Part shown: positions 17,541-26,699 of the stretch, piece by piece
How positions within the stretch are numbered: position 1 is the stretch's first letter
Layout of the letters: every line of letters begins with the position of its first letter
From: CAYNJG01 sp964397295
GTDB taxonomy: Bacteria > Planctomycetota > Planctomycetia > Pirellulales > Pirellulaceae
NCBI GenBank assembly: GCA_964397295.1
Contig: CAYNJG010000004.1
Location: 14,230-78,229 of the forward strand
DNA length: 64,000 nucleotides
Direction: 5' to 3'
Made by a program: the position numbers and the translations under genes
The notes under the pieces: generated by a model
Told to the model about the DNA's origin: nothing
Databases searched by the model: none
Seen by the model: only the letters and a program-made list of their open reading frames with translations

Positions 17541-19124
17541 GTGCGCAGCACCCCTGCGCCGTTCCTCGGTTCCTACGTCGAAAGCATAGCCGTGCTCGGA
17601 TTAATTGTCCTCGGATTAGCTTTTCTATTCTTCTTGGTCGTCGCTTTTTTTGCGGCAAAGACATGGCACGTCGGTCACGTGGTGGCGATGACGTTCTTGT
17701 TTTTGTTCACGTTGACGACTCTATATTTGACAGCGACGTTGTTTCGTACCAACAAGGAATTCCATCCCAAGTACACGGCAGCTACTGAGAAGTTAGTGTC
17801 CGCAGAAAAGAGGTCCGTGGAACTCGAGTACGGTGCGGGAACCGAGCGAGAGCTTCCAAAAGGTACGATCTCCGGCGAGCGTGCGTTGTCGAAGATTGAG
17901 TCGATGGCACGTGGACGTGTTTGGCGAAATGTGTTCGCACTGCCAGTCGGCCGCGACGGTGTGACGCCACTGAATATGCGCCGTTGGAACAATGATGGCT
18001 GCTTGCGTGTCGGAAACGAAGATGAGTTCTCGGACGAACCCATCGAGCCGGTCGCCGAGGAAGAACCCGTTGAAGGCGAAGAAGTGGCTGAAGCGCCACC
18101 CGCTAGTACTCACGGACTGATCAAAGGCAAGTTCATTTATGCGTTCAAAGAGATGCCGATCGCTAAGTTGACCGCTGAGCAGAAGACGCATTACTTTGGC
18201 ATGCTTGCTGATGGCGAGTTTGCAAACCAAGATACGAAAGGTATGTGTCGAGTGCCGATTGCTTATCTTGGAAAGTTTCTTGTCGTCGATGCTGATCCAA
18301 ATGTGGTTCAGGTGCGGCTACAAGGTCAGCCCGATGATGGCCAGATTGCTCAGTTGCGACAGCAAGGACCATGGGTTCTGTACGAACGCTTGCCGATGGA
18401 CGTTGAAAAACTGTTTGGACCGGACGCGGACGCGACAAAGATTTCGCAACTGGTGCCGTTGAATCAACTTGGTGCGTTCGGCGTTCAAGTACCACAGGCT
18501 GCCTACAACAATATGATCTCGGAATACGCGAATGATGGAAAGTCGCCCCCTGGTCGTGTTGATCCGATTCGCACGCGAGTTGAAGTCAAGTTCTTACGAG
18601 CGTATTCGCAGGTCGTCGACTTGCAGGTCGAGGGGGATTTGCCCGATGCCGATCAGCCTTTCAACATAGAAGGTCATGCTCAAGTGAAGAGCTTGATTCA
18701 AGGAAAGCCAACGGAATTCGTAGAAGGAAGCACAGCAGTCTTTGACGGCGTGACGGCACAGTCGCTCATCAGCAAAGGTATCGCCGAACAAGTTGGTGAA
18801 CCAGTGTATGCTCGCCCACTGCGAATGTTCGAGTACAGTATCGACGACTATCAAAAACGTTTTGACGGGGTGAAGGTACAGATCGATGATGTGAACAAGA
18901 GCGTTGCCGCGCTAGCTGACTCGCTAAAACGATTGCAGTTGCAGATCGACAAACACGCCGAAGAATTGCAGCAATTGCGAAAGGATCAAGAAGGCTTCGA
19001 AGCGGAAAAAGTCGAGCTTGAAAAGTACCGTAAAGAGCTGGAAATGCGTTACCAAATGCTTCAAGGCGAAGTGAACGCGCTAACGGGTGGTGGCTATTTC
19101 GTAGCCCCTGGTGTGGCTGGCTAG
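17541..19124 (+). CDS. Membrane-anchored protein with C-terminal coiled coil, unknown
   Basis: A protein of 527 residues from a GTG start. Two membrane segments occupy residues 13-36 and 45-66. A long outside or inside domain follows (70-430) with an acidic Glu/Pro-rich linker near 165-190. The last 90 residues form a coiled coil of Gln/Glu/Leu heptads (RLQLQIDKHAEELQQLRKDQ). No catalytic motif is seen. I know similar hypothetical proteins only as planctomycete-specific. A 29-codon frame and then the parvulin gene follow on the same strand. Intergenic DNA before it (17310-17540) holds nothing I can name. Confidence 0.8.
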   Translation: MRSTPAPFLGSYVESIAVLGLIVLGLAFLFFLVVAFFAAKTWHVGHVVAMTFLFLFTLTTLYLTATLFRTNKEFHPKYTAATEKLVSAEKRSVELEYGAGTERELPKGTISGERALSKIESMARGRVWRNVFALPVGRDGVTPLNMRRWNNDGCLRVGNEDEFSDEPIEPVAEEEPVEGEEVAEAPPASTHGLIKGKFIYAFKEMPIAKLTAEQKTHYFGMLADGEFANQDTKGMCRVPIAYLGKFLVVDADPNVVQVRLQGQPDDGQIAQLRQQGPWVLYERLPMDVEKLFGPDADATKISQLVPLNQLGAFGVQVPQAAYNNMISEYANDGKSPPGRVDPIRTRVEVKFLRAYSQVVDLQVEGDLPDADQPFNIEGHAQVKSLIQGKPTEFVEGSTAVFDGVTAQSLISKGIAEQVGEPVYARPLRMFEYSIDDYQKRFDGVKVQIDDVNKSVAALADSLKRLQLQIDKHAEELQQLRKDQEGFEAEKVELEKYRKELEMRYQMLQGEVNALTGGGYFVAPGVAG

Positions 19125-19158
19125 ATAACTTTTTGCCTGGACACGGAATGTTGAAGCA

Positions 19159-19248
19159 ATGAGCAAAAAAGGCGTACTTGGCGTTGTTGGGCTGTTAATC
19201 GCATTTCTCGCGTGTGGTGCTTGGCTAATCGCCCCAATGGCGCAATGA
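19159..19248 (+). CDS. Possible 29-residue membrane peptide
   Basis: A short frame of 29 codons, MSKKGVLGVVGLLIAFLACG..., with a basic start and one hydrophobic segment, lying 34 bases after the stop of the coiled-coil protein gene on the same strand. The ribosome site would be weak (GGAA, 10 bases upstream). Length and composition fit a small membrane protein, but a chance frame cannot be excluded. DNA from 19249 to 19496 shows no other gene. Confidence 0.35.
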   Translation: MSKKGVLGVVGLLIAFLACGAWLIAPMAQ

Positions 19249-19496
19249 ACTGGTCGGCGAATTGATTCGTATTCCAATTAGTGGTGGCGAGTTTTCAGTA
19301 GCGGTGCCATCGGTGCATGCTTTGATGGCGGGTGAAACGCAACGAATTCGATAGACATCGATGTTGCGAATCAAACGTGTACTCCTATAATCCCCGCACT
19401 TTGCAAAGCCTATAGTCTTGTTTTTGCGTACCGTGTGCTTGGCTGTCAGAGCAACACAGGCGTTTCGCAAAAGACAAATAAAACGAAGCGAACAGC

Positions 19497-20708
19497 ATGG
19501 AAGCGTTCTTCACTACGTCCGCGCGAGCGATTATCTTCGCGCTCCTTTGCAGCGTCATCGGTATCGCCCAGGAATACCCGGGTTCGGCCAACGCTCAAAA
19601 TCCGCTGCAGCAAGTATCGGCTCGGCCAGCGAATACTCCGTTCGCTCTGCCACCGGGCGCAAGCGGTCCGTACGATGTGAACTCGTTGAGCACCGGGAGA
19701 CACGTAACTGTGTCTCGTCCCGGCGAAGAACTTCAGGCTGCAAAGATCATCGCCCGCGTCGGAGACGAAGTTATCCTAGCGGGTGACTTATTGGGACAAG
19801 TCAATCAGTTCCTGCACAATCGTATCGAGCAGATTCCCGAAGCACAACGCTCACAGCTAACCGACGAGATGCTAGAAGAGCAGCGTTGGAAGTTGATGGA
19901 GCAACTCTTGCCGCAAATGATTCTCGGTAAGTTGATGTATCTGGATTTTCTACGAACGATCCCCGAAGAGAATCTGCCCGACATCCAAGATAGTCTGTAC
20001 AAAGCATTCGACGAGCAACAACTTCCGACACTCGTCGAACGCGCCAATGTTCAAACGGCGGCGGATCTTGACGCGATGCTACGCTCGTTTGGCAGTTCAC
20101 TCAATCAACAACGTCTCTCGTTCGCCGAACAATTGGCTGCCGCGCAGTGGAAGCAGCAAAATGCGAAAGATGATCGTGAAATATCACACGACGATTTGAT
20201 TACCTACTATCGCGAGAACATCGAATCGTATCGCATCGAGGCGAAAACACGTTGGGAGCAACTCAGTGCGAGAAACGATGAAACCGGTTCAAAAGAAGCG
20301 TCCTACCGGACAGTCGCGTTGATGGGGAACGAAGTGTTTCGCGGTGCTTCCTTCGCCGCCGTGGCGAAACGAAGCTCACACGGCCCAACAGCCAGCGACG
20401 GTGGACAATATGGGTGGACTACGAGAAATAGTCTTCGCTCAAGTGTTCTCGATGAGGCGATTTTCACGCTTCCGGTCGGTCGCCTCAGCGCAATTCTAAC
20501 GGACGACGATGGCTGCCATATTGTGCGTGTCATCGAACGGCAAGACGAGTCGTTCGTTCCTTTCCAGGAGTCCCAAGAAGGCATCCGTACAAAGATCGAG
20601 GAAGTCCGTTCAGAACTTGCCTTGAAAAAATATGCCGAGCAGCTGAAAAGCGAGTTTCCCGTTTGGACGATATTCGATGATCAGACTAACGTTGCTCGCC
20701 GTCCTTAA
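19497..20708 (+). CDS. Exported parvulin-type peptidyl-prolyl isomerase (PpiC/SurA-like)
   Basis: A protein of 403 residues. A signal peptide is present (segment ending IAQEYPGSANA). A SurA-like N-terminal helical part begins AKIIARVGDEVILAGDLLGQ (about residues 80-100). The parvulin domain runs near 260-360 with AKRSSHGPTASDGGQYGWT and LDEAIFTLPVGRLSAIL, then the GCHIVRVIER strand. This order is that of periplasmic folding chaperones for outer-membrane and secreted proteins. It is alone in its unit; the citrate synthase gene follows 170 bases later. Confidence 0.9.
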   Translation: MEAFFTTSARAIIFALLCSVIGIAQEYPGSANAQNPLQQVSARPANTPFALPPGASGPYDVNSLSTGRHVTVSRPGEELQAAKIIARVGDEVILAGDLLGQVNQFLHNRIEQIPEAQRSQLTDEMLEEQRWKLMEQLLPQMILGKLMYLDFLRTIPEENLPDIQDSLYKAFDEQQLPTLVERANVQTAADLDAMLRSFGSSLNQQRLSFAEQLAAAQWKQQNAKDDREISHDDLITYYRENIESYRIEAKTRWEQLSARNDETGSKEASYRTVALMGNEVFRGASFAAVAKRSSHGPTASDGGQYGWTTRNSLRSSVLDEAIFTLPVGRLSAILTDDDGCHIVRVIERQDESFVPFQESQEGIRTKIEEVRSELALKKYAEQLKSEFPVWTIFDDQTNVARRP

Positions 20709-20876
20709 CTTGCAAGCATGCTTTGCGTCATTTTCGTTGGTCAATTGTCACTGGTTCGGTAGGTCGCTACACTGCTGTGAGTGGCTAGTGCGTCACTGTT
20801 GGAGCAACTCCCTAACGGCTGCAACGATTCTTCATCGACCAAAATATCGCATCGTTTAGAGTGGTTAAAAAGACAT

Positions 20877-22178
20877 ATGGCAGACGCGAAATCCACTGAG
20901 ACGGCAAAGCTGACGATCAAGGGGCAGGATATTGAGCTCCCAGTAGTCGTCGGTACGGAAAACGAAACTGCGGTCCAAATTGGTCGACTGCGAAAGGACA
21001 CGGGCTTCATCACGCTGGATGAAGGCTACGTCAACACGGGCTCAACCACGAGCGATATTACGTTTCTAAACGGCGAGGAAGGCGTGCTTCGATACCGCGG
21101 TTACGCGATCGAAGACCTCGCCTCGAAATGTGATTTCCTGGAAGTCAGCTACCTACTGATTCATGGCGAATTACCGAACGCCTCACAGCTAAACGATTTT
21201 CGCATGTCGATTCGGCGACACACCATGTTGCACGAGGACATGAAGCAGTTCTACGACGGCTTTCCACGAGACGCACATCCGATGGCGATTCTGAGTTCCG
21301 TTGTTAGTGCCCTATCTACGTTCTATCAAGACTCCCTGGACCCGCGCGATCCCGACCAGGTGGAAGTCTCCATCCATCGTCTGATTGCAAAGCTTCCAAC
21401 AATCGCGGCCTATAGCTTCAAGAAGGCTTTCGGTCAGCCGTTCAACTACCCGAACAATGAGCTAACCTACACTGAGAACTTTTTGCAGATGATGTTTTCG
21501 GTGCCCAGCGAGCCTTACGAAGTCGATGCGGACTTCAGCAAAGCACTCAACATGCTTCTTATTGTGCACGCAGATCACGAGCAGAACTGCAGCACGTCAA
21601 CAGTTCGGATGGTCGGCTCGGCAAACGCGAACCTATTCGCATCTATCTCGGCCGGCATCTGCGCGTTGTGGGGGCCGCTGCACGGTGGAGCCAACGAAGC
21701 CGTTGTGGATATGCTCGAAAAGATCATTGCGGATGATTGCAACGTTGAAAAATACGTAAAGATGGCGAAAGACAAAGATGACGGCTTTCGACTGATGGGA
21801 TTTGGTCATCGCGTCTACAAGAACTATGATCCTCGCGCGAAAATCATCAAGTCCATGTGCGACACGCTGCTGAAGAAGCTTGATATCAAAGATCCGCTAT
21901 TCGACGTGGCGCTGAAGCTTGAGCAGGTAGCTCTGAACGACGAGTACTTTGTTGCTCGCAAACTGTTCCCCAATGTCGATTTCTATTCTGGTGTAATCTA
22001 CCGAGCAATTGGCATTCCTGTGCAAATGTTTACCGTGCTATTCGCAATGGGCCGACTGCCTGGTTGGATCGCTCACTGGCAAGAGATGCACAATTCCTCC
22101 AGCAAACGGATCTGCCGCCCGCGACAAGTTTACACCGGGCCAAGCGTACGCGAATTCAAAGCCATTGCGGATCGCTGA
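20877..22178 (+). CDS. gltA: Citrate synthase
   Basis: A protein of 433 residues, the usual length for the type II (hexameric) bacterial enzyme. It contains the substrate-binding segments GYAIEDLA, the His of LLIVHADHEQN, the HGGANEAV loop, GFGHRVYKNYDPRA with the catalytic His, and the late catalytic Asp in NVDFYSGV, ending with RPRQVYTG. It condenses acetyl-CoA and oxaloacetate at the entry of the TCA cycle. ATG 20877 (MADAKSTETAKL) is used; an upstream in-frame start at 20781 gives an unlike extension. It runs before the nucleotidyltransferase gene by 22 bases, which is probably chance. Confidence 0.97.
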   Translation: MADAKSTETAKLTIKGQDIELPVVVGTENETAVQIGRLRKDTGFITLDEGYVNTGSTTSDITFLNGEEGVLRYRGYAIEDLASKCDFLEVSYLLIHGELPNASQLNDFRMSIRRHTMLHEDMKQFYDGFPRDAHPMAILSSVVSALSTFYQDSLDPRDPDQVEVSIHRLIAKLPTIAAYSFKKAFGQPFNYPNNELTYTENFLQMMFSVPSEPYEVDADFSKALNMLLIVHADHEQNCSTSTVRMVGSANANLFASISAGICALWGPLHGGANEAVVDMLEKIIADDCNVEKYVKMAKDKDDGFRLMGFGHRVYKNYDPRAKIIKSMCDTLLKKLDIKDPLFDVALKLEQVALNDEYFVARKLFPNVDFYSGVIYRAIGIPVQMFTVLFAMGRLPGWIAHWQEMHNSSSKRICRPRQVYTGPSVREFKAIADR

Positions 22179-22200
22179 ACCAAGTGGAGCGCGGCCACGA

Positions 22201-22761
22201 ATGAGCCAAGTTGAACTACTCGCGTTCTTGGCCGATATCCTCCGACAGTTGGAGGTTGAGTGGATGCTAGTTGGTTCACACGCTTCAAGCTATTTCGGGG
22301 AAGCTCGGTCAACTCACGACATTGACGTTGTTGTTGACTTGCCAGAGCAGAAAGTCTCGAAGTTGATGGACATCGTGCCGGAGGATCGGTACTACTTGAG
22401 TGAAGTCGCGATTCGTGAGGGGCGGATGGCGAATTTGATCGATACGAAAACGGGCGACAAGGTTGACATGTTTTTTGTGGGCGAAAACGTCCGCTCCGAA
22501 CAGCAGCTCTCTCGCCGAGTACAGGCCGAAATCCTCGGTGTGTCTGTTTTTGTTGCATCTATTGAAGACACTATCGTGTCCAAGTTAGATTGGTATCAAC
22601 AGACGGGCGGTTCGGAACGCCAGGTGAGTGACATACGCGGGATCATTCGAAATCAACGAACGCGGATCGACCTCGAGCAATTGGTTCGCCGGGTGGATCA
22701 TGCGGGCTTGCGACAAACGTGGGATTTGCAAATCGCACCATGGCTGGAGGCAGAGCTTTGA
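22201..22761 (+). CDS. Nucleotidyltransferase-fold protein (AbiEii/MNT-like)
   Basis: A protein of 186 residues with the minimal nucleotidyltransferase motif: GSHASSYFGEARSTHDIDVVV (Gly-Ser, then Asp-x-Asp) near residues 25-45 and a third Asp in DKVDMFF near 90. The C-terminal half is helical with SKLDWYQQTG. The arrangement fits the DUF6036/AbiEii-like group often found in two-gene toxin-antitoxin or defence pairs. The start is ATG 22201, 22 bases after gltA. The stop overlaps the next gene by 4 bases (TTGA), so the two form a coupled pair. Activity is inferred from motifs only. Confidence 0.82.
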   Translation: MSQVELLAFLADILRQLEVEWMLVGSHASSYFGEARSTHDIDVVVDLPEQKVSKLMDIVPEDRYYLSEVAIREGRMANLIDTKTGDKVDMFFVGENVRSEQQLSRRVQAEILGVSVFVASIEDTIVSKLDWYQQTGGSERQVSDIRGIIRNQRTRIDLEQLVRRVDHAGLRQTWDLQIAPWLEAEL

Positions 22762-23057
22762 TTCCGGAAGATCGCGAAATCACGATCGCGAAAGAATCCG
22801 CTGCAGGACGCGAAGCACTGGAAGTTCTGAGGCGAGTTCGTGGTCGTATGACGAACGAACAACGATTGGAAAAAGCGTTTGAATTGACCGAAACAACGCG
22901 TCAATTCATGCGTGCAGGACTGAGGGCGGCGAATCCTGAGTTGAACGAGCAACAGCTTCAAAAGTTGTACGTCGACCGCATTCTCAGCTATCACGGTTTG
23001 TCGCTTGCTAAGATCCAAGCAATGCGCGAAGCAGACGCCGCTAATTCAATGGAATAA
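22758..23057 (+). CDS. Small helical partner of the nucleotidyltransferase-fold protein
   Basis: A protein of 99 residues. The start is chosen as TTG 22758, because GGAGG (22746-22750) lies seven bases before it and its first bases overlap the preceding stop as TTGA; ATG 22740 and GTG 22719 are poorer options. The core TNEQRLEKAFELTETTRQFM then GLRAANPELNEQQLQKLYVD is an all-helical pattern that recalls the small Rv0078B-type antitoxin-like proteins (from memory, low certainty). As the second gene of a coupled pair with an MNT-like protein it may be the antitoxin or a regulator. Confidence 0.65.
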   Translation: MIPEDREITIAKESAAGREALEVLRRVRGRMTNEQRLEKAFELTETTRQFMRAGLRAANPELNEQQLQKLYVDRILSYHGLSLAKIQAMREADAANSME

Positions 23058-23124
23058 TCTCGGGAACCAATTTCCAGGCAACGCGTCTAAGTTGAATCAT
23101 TTCCCTGGCCACTAGGAGTGCATC

Positions 23125-24615
23125 GTGAACGCTTCAATTCCTCGCATTGGTTGTTTGATTCTGGCGTGTTTCTGCATCGGTTCCCAAGCCCAGCAAGCCT
23201 TCGGGTTGGGCATGGAGGCGTTCGGCCCGGCCGGTGAACGGGTCGGCATGCAACCGGATTGGCCCAAAAATGTTGAAGGTTTGCTGAGCCATTCAGCACG
23301 TGTCTACTGGCGAGACGTGAACGGTGACGACCATTCCTACTACAACGGTGGCATTTCGGAAATCAACGAACTGCTGGCATTGTTTTCCAAGGTTGGACTG
23401 AAAAAGCGGCAAGTTATTATCCTCGCGGGCAGTCCGAACGTGAGCTCGTTCAACGGCGAGAAAAAAATACCTTACGCTGCCGAATATCATCTGCCGGGCG
23501 GTCTCTATTTGTGGCATGCGAAGGAGCATATCAAAACAGGTCTGTATCCGACCGTGCCTCGATTACTGATTCATGTATCGAACGATTGGGTAGATGATTT
23601 GGCAAAGCTTGAGATTCCGAAAAACGTCGTGCTCTATGCCGAAGAGTACGACTCGGCGCTCCTAATGAAAGCGGCCGCCGAAGGTTCCAAGCAACGAAGC
23701 CGAGCCATTCAACTTCTAGCAAGCAGCGATATCCCATCGGCGGAAGTAAGAGCATTGGTTGAAGAAGCTTCCAAGTCCGACGTTCAATACGTGAACAAAA
23801 CCGCAAAGCTCGCACTAGACAAATGGTCGTCTGCCGACGGCACGCAGCGAAAATCGCTTCAAGCAAAAGTTGCGGCGTTTGTCGAAGCTCATCCTCAACA
23901 CTACAAACTTCCTACTCCCGACGAAGTACTTGCGAAGCTGCGGGCCATTGACGAGAAGTGCCAAACCGACGGATTTACTGCGAGCGGAACGCTTGTCGAC
24001 TCGTCCAAACGAATGATGAATTGGACCGTGACGATGGGCAAGGGGAATCTTGTGATTCGTGAAGCAGCCGTCGACGAAGCAGCAACCGGGCGGATATCGC
24101 ACACGCTATTCAAAAACGACGAACGCATGGGGTCGATCCAGCAGTCGCAGATGTGGGTGAAGGGAAAGCTGAGTAAATCCAAAGCATTCAAGAGCTTCGA
24201 ACCCGTAGGCAAGACATACGATTTGCTGATCGGTCGAATACTTTGGCCGTTGGGACGCGGCTTTACAAGTCGCATCAGCGAGATCACCAAAGTCACGCCC
24301 GAACCCGACGGAACATTGTTCGTTGAAGCAAAAGAAGGTGATGGATTGAGTATCCGATGGGAGTTAATCGTCGACCCAGAAGCCGATTTTGTTGTCCGTC
24401 AAGCGAAGGGCTTTCGACGTGACGAAGTGGACCCCGAGTACATCGTGGATGCCGTCGGACTCTTTGCGACGAACGATCGTTCCACGAACCATACAAGTCG
24501 TTGGGTGGAAGGCACAAACGGTCAAACGGTTTCCTTCGCAGTGCATGATGTTTCGTCAAAACCCGACGTCAAACTCATGTTCGACGTAGAGAAGACTCTG
24601 CGAGAAGAAGAGTAA
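23125..24615 (+). CDS. Secreted protein of unknown function
   Basis: A protein of 496 residues from GTG 23125, with TAGGAG ahead of it. A signal peptide is present (LILACFCIGSQAQQAFG). An N-terminal domain (30-190) contains ARVYWRDVNGDDHSYYNGG and a Pro-rich strand region; a helical, possibly HEAT-like stretch lies at 190-255 (SRAIQLLASSDIPSAEVRAL); the C-terminal half is beta-rich with VRQAKGFRRDEVDPEY. I recognise no catalytic motif and no named family. It is probably periplasmic. It is convergent with the FmdB gene, whose stop lies 30 bases beyond. Confidence 0.78.
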   Translation: MNASIPRIGCLILACFCIGSQAQQAFGLGMEAFGPAGERVGMQPDWPKNVEGLLSHSARVYWRDVNGDDHSYYNGGISEINELLALFSKVGLKKRQVIILAGSPNVSSFNGEKKIPYAAEYHLPGGLYLWHAKEHIKTGLYPTVPRLLIHVSNDWVDDLAKLEIPKNVVLYAEEYDSALLMKAAAEGSKQRSRAIQLLASSDIPSAEVRALVEEASKSDVQYVNKTAKLALDKWSSADGTQRKSLQAKVAAFVEAHPQHYKLPTPDEVLAKLRAIDEKCQTDGFTASGTLVDSSKRMMNWTVTMGKGNLVIREAAVDEAATGRISHTLFKNDERMGSIQQSQMWVKGKLSKSKAFKSFEPVGKTYDLLIGRILWPLGRGFTSRISEITKVTPEPDGTLFVEAKEGDGLSIRWELIVDPEADFVVRQAKGFRRDEVDPEYIVDAVGLFATNDRSTNHTSRWVEGTNGQTVSFAVHDVSSKPDVKLMFDVEKTLREEE

Positions 24616-24644
24616 TATCCACGACGGCGAAGGGTAGATTTAGC

Positions 24645-25154
24645 TCAGAGATCGTACAACGTCTCGTCTACCTTAGGTGGCAATAGCTTTCTACGAACGC
24701 TCGCCAAATCGAGTCGGCCTCCAGACTTCGATGCGAACAACAGTTCGTCACCGTCCAGCGTGTCGCCCATTTCTTCTTCGATCTTGTCGGGGTCTTCGCC
24801 GGACTCCATGCGGCGGATCGCTTCTTCGATTCCGCCAGTCAGCTTTAGACCGGTTGAGTCATAAAGTTTGCGCATAAATTTGGCCATGGCTTTCGGATCG
24901 TCTTCATTGAGACCACTAGCCTCGCCCTCGAGTGCCATCATTGCCTTTTCCATCGCTGCTTCGTCGATGTCCGGGAACTCGCCCACTCCTTCTTCTTCGC
25001 CGCGGCCTTTGGAAATTGCAAAGAGCGAAATCTTCTTTTCGAGTTTCTTTGCACCGCAGTCCGGGCACTTGGGTTTCTTCTTGTTGTCGAAACTCGCTGT
25101 GCGAAAACTGTAGATCGTGTGGCAGTCCGAGCAATAGTATTCGTAAACGGGCAT
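24645..25154 (-). CDS. FmdB-family zinc-ribbon protein
   Basis: A protein of 169 residues. The start MPVYEYYCSDCHTIYSF and the later KPKCPDCGAKKLEK give two CxxC knuckles, the FmdB/CxxC_CXXC_SSSS zinc ribbon. A charged Glu/Asp-rich helical tail of about 110 residues follows (IDEAAMEKAMMALEGEASG and RRMESGEDPDKIEEEMGD), longer than in the simplest members of the family. The start at 25154 is fixed by the family's MPxYEY; a longer upstream extension is not supported. The family is thought to act in regulation, but its role is unproven. Confidence 0.88.
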   Translation of the reverse strand: MPVYEYYCSDCHTIYSFRTASFDNKKKPKCPDCGAKKLEKKISLFAISKGRGEEEGVGEFPDIDEAAMEKAMMALEGEASGLNEDDPKAMAKFMRKLYDSTGLKLTGGIEEAIRRMESGEDPDKIEEEMGDTLDGDELLFASKSGGRLDLASVRRKLLPPKVDETLYDL

Positions 25155-25245
25155 TCCGCTGTCTCTCGTGAAGGAATCGATCCGCGTAATATCGAAGAGA
25201 GCGCGAGCCTTGGCAAGACGAACTTGGCAAGACGGAATGCGGCGT

Positions 25246-26691
25246 TTATCGGCGACGTCGTGCAAGTAGCAGGCTTGCGATCGCGAACATCAGAAATGCA
25301 TGGGCATTCGGTTCCGGAACCGTTTGGTTTTGAAACGGAGCCGTTTGCCCGAAATTAGCGGAGAGCTTCAAAAAGTCATTAAATCCAACTCGACCATCGC
25401 CAGTCAAATCACCACTCGACCACGTTCCCACGCCGCCGAACGAAGAACTGAGTTGCAAGAAATCGGGGAAGTCCACATCACCGTCCAGATCAACATCGCC
25501 CTGCAAGTTGTTGCTGAAGAATATCCAATAGTCCAAATCTCGCTCTGTGACTTGACCATCTCCATCAAGGTCATAGTGCGGATCCGTGATTTGGAAGGCA
25601 ATCGCCCCAGACAGGACATCGGCATCATTGACCGTCAATCCGGGCTCGCCGTCGAGGTACATGAAAGAGGTGGGCGAGAGTGCATCGTAGATCGGCTCGA
25701 CCCAGGTTCGAGAAGAGCGATTGAAGGTACCGAATCCCGCGCCGAACTCCCAGTACGACCAGGCGAAATCACGTTCTTCGGCAGCTTGCGTAACGGCCTC
25801 GGTCCAAAGTGCGCGGGAATCCATATCTCCAAAGCGATAGGCCCCAAATTCACCCAGCAACACAGGTCGATCGAATCGCTCCGACCAATTTTGGACTAGA
25901 TCGAAGTCACGAAGGACTGCGTTTTCTTCTGCCTCCGTTCCGTCCCAAGTTGTACCAAGCCAGGCGTCCGCGCCATCGACCCACTCCGCACGTTGGTGGG
26001 TAAACTCAAATGGCGAGTAGTAATGAAACGTGCCGATCAGATTGCGATCTTCTTCCGGCAAACGCAACCGAACAAGTCCCGATACCCCGTTCCAATTGTT
26101 ACCACCGACGATCACTTGCCGATCAGGATTGGTCTCGCGGATCACCGCGAGTGACTGTTCCATCACGTCTTGCCAGCGAGTGGACGTAAATTGGTCGTTC
26201 GGTTCGTTCAGAATTTCGAAGAACACACTTGTGGTTGGTTCATCGCGATAACGCTCGCCAATCTGCGACCACAATCCGGCAAGCCGATCACGATGGCCCT
26301 CGATGTCCGAATGAATTTCGTCATAGTGATGAACATTGAGGATGACGGCGAGGTCGTTTGATTGGGCTTGGTCGATCACCCAATCGATGCGTTCGAAGAA
26401 AGTCGTGTCGATCTGATACGGACTCGTCGCATCTGCGTGCCCGGACCACTTGATGGGAACACGAACCGAGTCGAAGCCACCTGCTGCGATTGTTTCAAAG
26501 TGCCACGGTTGAAGAGTGAATCCCCAATCGCCCTCGTTTGGTGCCTCCAGTGTATTGCCGAGATTCACGGATTGTCCGAGGCGACGGTTGTAGTCGTACG
26601 CGTCAAACTCAATTTGTTGAGCGGACGCTCGAATTGTGACGAATCCCGCTTGCAAGATGATTAGTGCAATCAGAGCCAAAGTCGCGCGCAT
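25246..26691 (-). CDS. Secreted GH5 endoglucanase with dockerin-like repeats and PEP-CTERM tail
   Basis: A protein of 481 residues. A signal peptide (about 1-24) is followed by a glycoside hydrolase family 5 barrel: VNLGNTLEAP, FDSVRVPIKW, LAVILNVHHYDE, the acid/base Glu in FEILNEPNDQ and the nucleophile in LLGEFGAYRF. Two EF-hand dockerin-like modules follow (GDVDLDGDVDFPDFLQLS and GDLTGDGRVGFNDFLKLS), each ending SxxFG. The end is a PEP-CTERM-type signal: VPEPN, a hydrophobic run, then RRRR. It probably cuts beta-1,4-glucans at the cell surface. The EF-hand modules are common in planctomycete secreted proteins without a cellulosome, so binding to a scaffold is not implied. Confidence 0.93.
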   Translation of the reverse strand: MRATLALIALIILQAGFVTIRASAQQIEFDAYDYNRRLGQSVNLGNTLEAPNEGDWGFTLQPWHFETIAAGGFDSVRVPIKWSGHADATSPYQIDTTFFERIDWVIDQAQSNDLAVILNVHHYDEIHSDIEGHRDRLAGLWSQIGERYRDEPTTSVFFEILNEPNDQFTSTRWQDVMEQSLAVIRETNPDRQVIVGGNNWNGVSGLVRLRLPEEDRNLIGTFHYYSPFEFTHQRAEWVDGADAWLGTTWDGTEAEENAVLRDFDLVQNWSERFDRPVLLGEFGAYRFGDMDSRALWTEAVTQAAEERDFAWSYWEFGAGFGTFNRSSRTWVEPIYDALSPTSFMYLDGEPGLTVNDADVLSGAIAFQITDPHYDLDGDGQVTERDLDYWIFFSNNLQGDVDLDGDVDFPDFLQLSSSFGGVGTWSSGDLTGDGRVGFNDFLKLSANFGQTAPFQNQTVPEPNAHAFLMFAIASLLLARRRR

Positions 26692-26699
26692 ACCGTGCT

